From the NCBI GenBank assembly GCA_036794395.1, contig DAIRGS010000057.1, positions 1 to 28,587 on the forward strand: a stretch of DNA of 28,587 bases, written 5' to 3'. The notes beneath the pieces are model-generated. The model worked only from the letters and a program-made list of their open reading frames with translations, ran no database searches and was not told where the DNA came from. The DNA is from DASXMX01 sp036794395. Lineage in GTDB: Bacteria; Planctomycetota; Phycisphaerae; Tepidisphaerales; Tepidisphaeraceae. Below, piece after piece: positions 22,982 through 28,587 of the stretch (its first letter is position 1; every line of letters begins with the position of its first letter). The position numbers were made by a program, and so were the translations under genes.

Positions 22982-24040
22982 ATGGCTGTAACGATTGATC
23001 AGATTCTGCGCGGCGCTCGCGATTTGGGCGCCAGCGACGTGCATCTTGTACAGGGGGTTGCTCCCGCGTTTCGCGTTCATGGCGAGATCCGCCTGGCGCG
23101 CGCCGAACCTCTTACCGAAGAGGTGCTGCGGCGCCTGGTTGATGAGCTGCTCAACGACAAGCAGCGTGCCATTCTCGCGCAGGATGCGCAACTCTGCTTC
23201 TCCCGAGTCCGGCCGGGCATCGGTCGATTCCGTGCGAGTGTCTACTTCCATGCCGGTTGCCCGGAGATGGCGATCCGGGTGTCGGAAACTGTGATTCGAA
23301 CGCGCGAGGAATTGGGGCTGCCGATCGTCGTCGATGAGCTCACGCGTCGCCCCACGGGACTGATCCTCATCACCGGACCCACCGGGGTGGGCAAAACAAC
23401 CACGCTGAACTACATGATCGATCTGATCAACCGTGAGCGGCGTGCCAAGATCATCACGATTGAGGACCCCGTCGAATACGCGCATGAAAATCGCAGCAGC
23501 ATCATCATTCAGCAGGAGGTGCTGACGGATACGCCTTCGTTCAGCAAAGCGCTGGTGCATGTGCTTCGACAGGATCCGGATGTGATCGCAGTCGGCGAAA
23601 TGCGCGACCTGGATACCATCGCCACCGCCCTCACCGCCGCTGAAACCGGACATCTGGTTCTGGCCACGCTCCACACGCCCGATGCGGTGCAAACCATTCA
23701 GCGCATCTTCGGAGCGTTTCCTTCAGAGCAGCAGAACCACATCGTGTTCCAGCTTTCCAATTCCCTCCAGGCGATCGTCGCCCAGAACCTGCTTCCTCGC
23801 GCCGATGGCAAGGGCCAGGTCCTGGCCTGCGAGATCTGCGTGGCCACGCCCGCGATTCGCAAATTGATCCGGGATGGGGAATCGCATCTTCTGGTCAACG
23901 AGATCCAGATGGGCAAGAAGTTCCAGATGCAGAGCATGGACATGGCACTGCTGGACCTCTACCAGCGCGGCGAGATCACGTACGACACCGCAGTGTCGTG
24001 TGCTCGTGATGGAAATCAGTTCCGGCACAAGGCCGGCTGA
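22982..24040 (+). CDS. pilT: PilT-like retraction ATPase
   Basis: 352 aa, the usual PilT size. N-terminal PAS-like domain (~1-95, with GASDVHLVQGVAPAFRVHGE). RecA-like core with Walker A GPTGVGKTTT, the Asp box TIEDPVEYAHEN, Walker B QDPDVIAVGEMRD and the His box GHLVLATLHTPDA. A late AIRKLIRDGES/MALLDLYQRGEI segment matches PilT. PilT ATPases power type IV pilus retraction at the inner membrane. No pilus genes adjoin it here; it ends an operon of unrelated ATPase and maturation factors, so an alternative use is possible. GAGG lies about nine bases upstream. Confidence 0.9.
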   Translation: MAVTIDQILRGARDLGASDVHLVQGVAPAFRVHGEIRLARAEPLTEEVLRRLVDELLNDKQRAILAQDAQLCFSRVRPGIGRFRASVYFHAGCPEMAIRVSETVIRTREELGLPIVVDELTRRPTGLILITGPTGVGKTTTLNYMIDLINRERRAKIITIEDPVEYAHENRSSIIIQQEVLTDTPSFSKALVHVLRQDPDVIAVGEMRDLDTIATALTAAETGHLVLATLHTPDAVQTIQRIFGAFPSEQQNHIVFQLSNSLQAIVAQNLLPRADGKGQVLACEICVATPAIRKLIRDGESHLLVNEIQMGKKFQMQSMDMALLDLYQRGEITYDTAVSCARDGNQFRHKAG

Positions 24041-24067
24041 GCTTCCAACGCATCACGTAGCGGCGCG

Positions 24068-24288
24068 TGCGACAGTGGGGCGAAATCAGAAAAGTGTCGC
24101 AAAACGTCGCATTGTGTCGCAATGGTTGGGACGCCCATTGCAACTTAATTCTGTATCAATGCTTATGATCGGGTCGGTGAGAGGTGGGTTGCGACAGTCG
24201 TGCGAATTTCGTGCGACATGTGTTGCATGTGTCGCATGGAGGTCGGTTTTCAGACGAAAAACGGGGGATCCGTGCGACACTTGCGACA
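24068..24288. repeat. Cluster of TGCGACA/TGTCGCA heptamers
   Basis: Five exact copies of TGCGACA (24068, 24190, 24212, 24273, 24282) and three of its complement TGTCGCA (24095, 24115, 24230), plus one near-copy CGTCGCA (24105), lie in a 221-bp stretch. Spacing is irregular, so this is neither a tandem array nor CRISPR. No gene is visible between the pilT stop (24040) and tRNA-Cys (24521). A weak hairpin AAACCC-CGC-GGGTTTT (24385-24400) follows downstream. Confidence 0.65.
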
Positions 24289-24480
24289 GTGCGTGGATGC
24301 GATGACTCAAAAGTTGAAGCCGAGATTCTCAGGCGGGGACTCGGGGGCTGATGGGTAGCGGGCATCGTCGATCTGGATTTCCTTAAACCCCGCGGGTTTT
24401 CATCGGCCCGGCGCGAGGCTCCTGCCAAGCTGAAACTTTTCCGAAAAAACGCGACTCGGCGGGACTCACAAAGCTCGGAC

Positions 24481-24509
24481 TTGCCACCCGACGAAACCGT
24501 CGATATTGT
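24481..24509 (+). promoter_or_regulatory. Candidate promoter of tRNA-Cys
   Basis: TTGCCA (24481-24486), a 17-bp spacer, then TATTGT (24504-24509), about 11 bases before the tRNA 5' end. It fits a housekeeping sigma promoter in sequence and position. Confidence 0.45.
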
Positions 24510-24520
24510 GCAGGAAACCC

Positions 24521-24594
24521 GGCCGAGTACCCAAGTGGACTAAGGGGACGGATTGCAAATCCGTTATTCGTCGGTTCGAATCCGACCTCGGCCT
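24521..24594 (+). tRNA. tRNA-Cys (anticodon GCA)
   Basis: 74 nt. Acceptor stem GGCCGAG/CTCGGCC (24521-24527 with 24587-24593) and discriminator T at 24594, as expected for Cys. Anticodon stem ACGGA/TCCGT flanks loop TTGCAAA, anticodon GCA at 24555-24557. The T arm is GTCGG-TTCGAAT-CCGAC. CCA is not encoded. Confidence 0.95.
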
Positions 24595-24599
24595 ATCTC

Positions 24600-24627
24600 T
24601 CGACAGCGATGAAGGCCGGCGTATAAT
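24600..24627 (+). promoter_or_regulatory. Candidate promoter of tRNA-Leu
   Basis: TCGACA (24600-24605), a 16-bp spacer, then a perfect TATAAT (24622-24627), 23 bases before the tRNA-Leu 5' end. It lies in the 56-bp gap between the two tRNA genes. Confidence 0.6.
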
Positions 24628-24650
24628 CGGCCCGCTGCGAAGGACTTGAA

Positions 24651-24732
24651 GCCCAGGTGGCGGAATTGGCAGACGCACTACTTTGAGGTGGTAGCGCCGA
24701 GAGGCGTGCAGGTTCAAATCCTGTCCTGGGCA
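24651..24732 (+). tRNA. tRNA-Leu (anticodon GAG)
   Basis: 82 nt. Acceptor stem GCCCAGG/CCTGGGC (24651-24657 with 24725-24731) and discriminator A at 24732. Anticodon stem CTACT/GGTAG surrounds loop TTGAGGT, anticodon GAG at 24685-24687. A variable arm follows, as in a class II tRNA, then T arm CAGG-TTCAAAT-CCTG. CCA is not encoded. Confidence 0.95.
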
Positions 24733-24739
24733 TAAACGA

Positions 24740-24772
24740 GCCATGGCCAATCTGGCCGCGGCTTTTTCTTTT
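24740..24772 (+). terminator. Intrinsic terminator after tRNA-Leu
   Basis: GCCATGGCC (24740-24748) pairs with GGCCGCGGC (24754-24762) around AATCT (seven Watson-Crick pairs, one G-T, one mismatch), followed by TTTTTCTTTT (24763-24772). Starts eight bases after the tRNA. Confidence 0.75.
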
Positions 24773-25162
24773 CCTGATCGCTTGTTGTTATCGGGAATAG
24801 ACTTACGAAGAGGCGGAATTCAACCAGCCCCACCCGTTGCTTACGGACGGCAGCTGTCCAAAACAGCCCTTCGGCTGGTAACCCACCGCCGAGTTGCTGG
24901 TAGAAATCGGAGTGCATTTCCCCCATGGCGTGGCAAGCACCGGGGCACCCTCGAACCGCCCGGCCACGAGTCCACTTTGACGAACCGCTCGGTTCACCGA
25001 TGGCTTACTGGTGCATACGAGGTTCTTCGGGCAGCGTTCCGAAAGTTGGCAGCATCAAAAGCCGCATAGCCCCCTCAATCCCATCACGATATGCGGGAGG
25101 CGGGAGTGGCAGCCGCCCCGCGCTATTTGCCGCGTGGCGTTAGATCATTGAATCAACTGGAG
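24773..25162. other. 390-bp gap with no credible gene
   Basis: Open frames here on both strands lack ribosome sites, are short or run into the tRNA, and read as low-complexity arginine/proline-rich sequence. I see no RNA gene or repeat of note. Confidence 0.5.
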
Positions 25163-25314
25163 CTAAGTAGGAAGGACGAAAGACTCATGCAACCAGTCCT
25201 TCGGGCACCTTAACGCGAGAATCGAGTGAAATGCTCGATTCTCTGAATAAAACGCGTGTCGGACAGTGTCTGACACCGGATTGACTGCATGATTCATTAT
25301 GCGTTCCTACTTAG
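25163..25314. mobile_element. MITE-like 152-bp element with inverted ends
   Basis: The ends 25163-25191 and 25286-25314 are inverted repeats: the outer 11 bp are perfect (CTAAGTAGGAA/TTCCTACTTAG), the inner TCATGCA/TGCATGA are perfect, and about 22 of 29 positions match overall. Inside are a perfect 10-bp-stem hairpin (GAGAATCGAG 25217-25226, CTCGATTCTC 25234-25243) and GTGTCGGACAGTGTCTGACAC, itself an imperfect palindrome. No coding sequence is present and no flanking direct repeat is visible. The right end stops one base before the FkbM gene's stop codon. Confidence 0.5.
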
Positions 25315-25315
25315 T

Positions 25316-25987
25316 TCAGGTTCCCCTGCGACGACCGACTAGGTGCTTGTCCTTGCGACTGTATTCAGGATCAATCACAAAACCAGCCTGGTGAAGGCGG
25401 TCCTTGATGAACTCAACCTTCTCCTCGCCGATAAGCTTCTTGTGTAGCTCTATCGACACCTTGCTGATGCTGTGGAAGTCGATTGTCTTCAGCAAGTCAT
25501 ACTCTCCGCCCTCGATGTCAGCGATAAGGAATGTGGGGCCAATGCGGTGGATCTCGTCGTTGAGCGGCCTGACGGGAACGCGAATCTGCTCCGAGGGGAC
25601 GTTGAGGGGCACCGTTGAGGATCCCCAGAACTCCTGGTCGATGAAGAAATCCATTTGGCCCAACTGCTCACCCAAGATGCAGATCTGGAGCGTGGGATAA
25701 AGGTCGTTGAGCTGGAAATTGCGCCGGATATGAGGCTCCAACTTTGGATTGGCTTCGAAGGCAAAGACGCGCCCACCACCGACGATGCGGGCGCATTGGA
25801 GGGAAATGAAGCCAATACCGGCTCCCAACTCGATCACCACGTCATCGGGCTCCAGATAGGCGCGGATGGCCTTGAGTTCGCGTCGTTCGTAGTCGCCGCG
25901 GCGGATGTAGTCGATGATCTCAGGAGCCATGTGATCGCCGATCTGGAGCTTTATGCCTTCGTGCTGCACAATCATGGGAGTAGTCAT
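25316..25987 (-). CDS. FkbM-family SAM-dependent methyltransferase
   Basis: 223 aa from the ATG at 25987, preceded by AGGA on the minus strand. An in-frame start at 26095 would add 36 residues without a family match. The SAM-binding motif I is VVIELGAGIGF (ELGAGIG at 53-59). The acidic ribose contact lies in FAFEANP, and the FkbM signature LIADIEGGEYDLL has D157 and E159. Members usually O-methylate sugars or secondary metabolites, often in polysaccharide or antibiotic clusters. No sugar-biosynthesis genes adjoin it here. It stands alone in a gene-poor stretch, suggesting an accessory or transferred gene (inference). Confidence 0.88.
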   Translation of the reverse strand: MTTPMIVQHEGIKLQIGDHMAPEIIDYIRRGDYERRELKAIRAYLEPDDVVIELGAGIGFISLQCARIVGGGRVFAFEANPKLEPHIRRNFQLNDLYPTLQICILGEQLGQMDFFIDQEFWGSSTVPLNVPSEQIRVPVRPLNDEIHRIGPTFLIADIEGGEYDLLKTIDFHSISKVSIELHKKLIGEEKVEFIKDRLHQAGFVIDPEYSRKDKHLVGRRRGT

Positions 25988-26682
25988 GCTTGGTCCTGGT
26001 CTCGTGAATCGAAGATTCGCTACTTCGCCATCGGTCTCGGTTCGAAGTCCTTCTGCCCTTGGTTGAAGGTCTGCATGGGGGGCAGTCGCTGCCATCTTTC
26101 CGAGCGTCGCCAGAGACGCCCCAGGGATTTCATTCTGGATTTCCCAGATGAGACTCCGCCGCCGACCGTCGCCGGTAGTTTTGCAGATCGTACCGAGGCT
26201 TGAAGCCTGAGGCGACGGGTTTCGTGGTTCGCGACCGTCTCATTGCAGAAGCGATGCGGCCCGAGGGCTTCGAGCGCTCGAATTCTGAGGAATGTCGGTT
26301 CAAACATGTGACTTGATGTGGACGCTGTGAACGAAATCAGGGGATATGCTCGCCCTTCGAGGGAAGCCGAGGTGTTTTGCCGTCACGCGGCCGACTTGGC
26401 CAGGCTTGTCCAATCTGTGGCTGAAGCTCGGATCCAGCAGACTAAACCGTTCGACGTTCCGGCGTATTCACTTGGCGACAACGACATCGAAGTGGATGGG
26501 AAGCGGCTTTCCGCGGTATGCCAAGCGGAAGGCTTTCGCCACCGCGACGATCCGCTCTTCACGGGCGATGGAGCGCAAGGCCGATGTAGTTGATCGCAAC
26601 CGAGTCTGCCTCGTGCGTCGAAGGCGGGCTTCCAGCTCCTCTTTGAGTTCTGGCATTTGATAATCGGCATGAAACCAAACTG
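25988..26682. other. About 700 bp with no confident gene
   Basis: Open frames on both strands (about 60-140 codons) are mutually overlapping, lack ribosome sites and match nothing I recognise. A short palindrome AGGCT-TGA-AGCCT (26196-26208) shares the GGCTTGAAGCC core with the repeat at 20381-20391. The stretch may be decayed coding DNA. Confidence 0.45.
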
Positions 26683-27009
26683 GTGCCCAAGGTCTGGTAC
26701 TTTGGTTCGGACGACGCCACCGCACTGCTGGACTGTGCGGCGAGAATTCAGGAGTGGCGAGCGGTCAAGCGGGAGTGGCCACGGATCAGGCCGACGATTG
26801 CACATCTATACAAGGGCAAAGACGTTATTCGCCCCTTCTGGATTGAAATCGAGGTCTCTCCCTCGCCGGAACATGAAGCGGCATTGAAGACCGTCCCGAT
26901 CATGCAAACGATAAAGACGGCGAAGGAATTGTTCCTTGAGGCCAAGCGGGGTTCAGTCGGCATCCGTACCGGCAGTGAGTGCGTGGCGTGTCACGTCTCG
27001 GTGCTGTGA
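26683..27009 (+). CDS. Hypothetical protein, possibly a truncated gene remnant
   Basis: 108 aa from a GTG at 26683, unrecognised. Codon third positions are mostly G or C, and the translation reads like a normal globular protein (VWYFGSDDATALLDCAARIQ, VIRPFWIEIEVSPSPEHEA). The frame continues plausibly upstream (FDNRHETKL) to a TGA at 26644-26646 but has no better start and no ribosome site, so the 5' end may be lost. The C-terminus SECVACHVSVL contains one CxxCH, which could be a heme motif or chance in a protein without a signal peptide. Confidence 0.4.
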   Translation: MPKVWYFGSDDATALLDCAARIQEWRAVKREWPRIRPTIAHLYKGKDVIRPFWIEIEVSPSPEHEAALKTVPIMQTIKTAKELFLEAKRGSVGIRTGSECVACHVSVL

Positions 27010-27219
27010 TCCCCACTTCCTTCGTGATCCCGTCCCCGAATTGCATGACACCTACGTCTCATTCACGTGAAGCCCGATATCTCCCCGTGGCACGCAGAGC
27101 TATGGTTTCATAGCGGGACTCGCTAGAGTGCCCGTCGGCCACGGGTCGAATTGGGCGACCTGCGGTCTTCATGTCTCGGTTGTCCCCCCAAATCCAAGTC
27201 TCTCCTTCGAAGGGTCAAT

Positions 27220-28587
27220 ATGAATTCCGTAGAAGCTCTTGAAGCCCGTCGCTTACTCTCAACAACGTTCTTTATCAGCCCAAGCGGGAGCGACTCGAAC
27301 GCGGCTAACGACCCGTCCCATCCGTGGCAGACGATTGCCAAGCTCGATGCGACCACGTTTCAGGCGGGGGACCAAATCCTCTTCCAAACCGCCCAGACGT
27401 TCGGCGGGAACCTGACCTTTGGAACCGACGACAAAGGCACGTCTGCTGCGCCTGTCATCGTCAACACCTATCTCTACGATCCGACCACAGGAACCGTCAC
27501 AATCGGGACTGGTAAAGCGACGATCAACGCCGGGAACAATAACGGAATCCTTGCCACCAATACCGCAGGTCTGGATATAAATAATCTAAACGTGATCGGC
27601 GCAGGCCAAGCCGCCAATACCTTCAACGGGATTCAGTTCAACAACAATCTCTCGGGCAACGTGCAGTTGCCTTACGTCCATATCGACTCGGTGAGTGTCA
27701 GCGGATTCGGCAAGTTCGGGATCACAGTCGGCGGAAGCAACGGCAAGTCGGGCTTTTCAGACATTCGGATTTCCAACTCCGTCTCATTCAACAACGTCGT
27801 TGGCGGGATCGAGACACATGGCGTCTTTTCCTCCACGGCGACCACCTACGCCAACAGCAACGTCACAGTGGACCACTGCACGGTCCACGACAACCCCGGT
27901 TATGCCGGGGCGTCCAATCATACCGGCGACGGTATCGTTATCTCCGATGTGAACAACAGCAATTTCCCCACTGCTGCCATCCAGCGCAACGTGGCCTACA
28001 ACAACGGAGCACAAAACACGCACGTCGGCGGGCCGGTGGGCATCTGGTCATGGGACAGCAACGCCGTCTCGATTCAGTACAACGAGTCCTACAACAACCA
28101 GACCAATAGCACCGCAGACGGCGGAGGCTTTGATCTCGACGGGGGCGACACCAACTGCGTCCTCCAATACAACTACAGCCACGGGAACGCAGGGGCAGGG
28201 TACGGTTTGTTCCAGTTCAAAGGCGCACGGCCGTGGGGCAACAACACGGTCCGCTACAACGTCAGCGAGAACGACGGGCGGAAGAACGGCTACGGGGCGA
28301 TCACCGTCTGGGGTTATAACAGCACCAGTCTTCAGAACGCCGAAATCTACAACAACACGGTTTACGTCTCCCCCAGCGGCAGTGGCTCGCCAATGGCCGT
28401 CTACATCGAGAGCGGTACGCAGAACGTCCACTTCCGGGACAACATTTTCCAGGTGTCGGGCGGCTTGCAACTGGCCTATATCAAGGGGACGCAGACGGGT
28501 TTGCTGTTCCAAGGCAACGACTACTGGTCGTCCGGTGGAGCATTCAGCCTCAAGCAATTCACCAAGACCTACACGAGCTTGCCCGCA
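27220..28587 (+). CDS. Parallel beta-helix surface protein, 3' end outside the window
   Basis: The first 456 residues are visible; the frame is open to the window edge. The N-terminus MNSVEALEARRLLSTTFFIS contains the LExRxLL motif common at the start of large planctomycetal exported proteins. FFISPSGSDSN..PWQTIAKLD and AGDQILF are the usual opening of right-handed beta-helix (pectate-lyase-like) proteins. Asn- and Gly-rich coils follow (YNNGAQN, YNESYNNQT, YNNTVYVSPSGSG). The role is probably extracellular polysaccharide binding or cleavage, without visible catalytic assignment. GAAGGG lies upstream of the ATG. Codon use is richer in AAC and ATC than in the operons to the left. Confidence 0.8.
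   Translation, partial: MNSVEALEARRLLSTTFFISPSGSDSNAANDPSHPWQTIAKLDATTFQAGDQILFQTAQTFGGNLTFGTDDKGTSAAPVIVNTYLYDPTTGTVTIGTGKATINAGNNNGILATNTAGLDINNLNVIGAGQAANTFNGIQFNNNLSGNVQLPYVHIDSVSVSGFGKFGITVGGSNGKSGFSDIRISNSVSFNNVVGGIETHGVFSSTATTYANSNVTVDHCTVHDNPGYAGASNHTGDGIVISDVNNSNFPTAAIQRNVAYNNGAQNTHVGGPVGIWSWDSNAVSIQYNESYNNQTNSTADGGGFDLDGGDTNCVLQYNYSHGNAGAGYGLFQFKGARPWGNNTVRYNVSENDGRKNGYGAITVWGYNSTSLQNAEIYNNTVYVSPSGSGSPMAVYIESGTQNVHFRDNIFQVSGGLQLAYIKGTQTGLLFQGNDYWSSGGAFSLKQFTKTYTSLPA

Noticed and set aside
24068..24288. CRISPR array
   Set aside because: The repeated unit is only 7 bp, in both orientations and irregularly spaced; there are no cas genes.
24743..25069. 108-codon plus-strand frame after tRNA-Leu
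   Set aside because: It begins inside the terminator hairpin, has no ribosome site and reads as Arg/Pro-rich noise.
26020..26307. 95-codon minus-strand frame upstream of the FkbM gene
   Set aside because: No ribosome site and no recognisable domain; it overlaps the leader of the FkbM gene.

Overview
The window most likely comes from a member of the Planctomycetota, possibly Phycisphaerae-like. Three things point there. It carries a very large secreted cytochrome c/dehydrogenase/ThuA protein of the PVC heme-binding type. It carries a secreted-type beta-helix protein with the planctomycetal N-terminal signature LEARRLLS. It also has a gene neighbourhood of a Ycf46-like AAA+ ATPase with DUF1257 (Ycf35-like) and DUF2997 proteins. 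The DNA is visibly GC-rich. These assignments rest on reading the translated sequence and on family knowledge; no search was run.

Layout. Positions 1-4400 hold, on the minus strand, a zf-TFIIB zinc-ribbon protein and the giant ThuA/PVC-dehydrogenase/cytochrome c protein. Positions 4519-5265 encode an ECF-type sigma factor with an odd signal-peptide-like N-terminus. Positions 5592-9785 hold a three-gene regulatory operon: an AlgB-like NtrC-family regulator, a KinB-like membrane histidine kinase and a REC-TPR response regulator. Positions 9903-17518 form a kdp potassium-uptake operon: kdpF, a second membrane micropeptide, kdpA, kdpB split by an in-frame TAG, an enlarged kdpC, a small membrane protein, and a KdpD N-terminal sensor fused to a PTS EIIA domain in place of a histidine kinase. 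No KdpE is present. The AlgB/KinB/REC-TPR genes directly upstream are the obvious candidates for supplying kinase and transcriptional output (inference).

Positions 17644-24040 form a second, tightly packed operon: a radical SAM enzyme (PflX/COG1313-like), a 65-aa protein, a Ycf46-like AAA+ ATPase, a DUF1257 protein, a DUF2997 protein, a zinc-ribbon/membrane protein with a signal-peptidase fold that lacks the catalytic Ser and Lys, a TPR protein and a PilT-like ATPase. This is the best candidate for an undescribed system. Its parts suggest ATP-driven remodelling or maturation of an unknown membrane or envelope target, but the function is unknown.

Positions 24041-28587 are different in character. 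They contain a cluster of TGCGACA/TGTCGCA heptamers, tRNA-Cys and tRNA-Leu genes with recognisable promoters, a 152-bp element with inverted ends, an FkbM-type methyltransferase, about 1.2 kb with little clear coding, and the first 456 codons of a parallel beta-helix protein that runs off the window. A recurrent theme across the window is palindromic repeats placed exactly at or within a few bases of stop codons.
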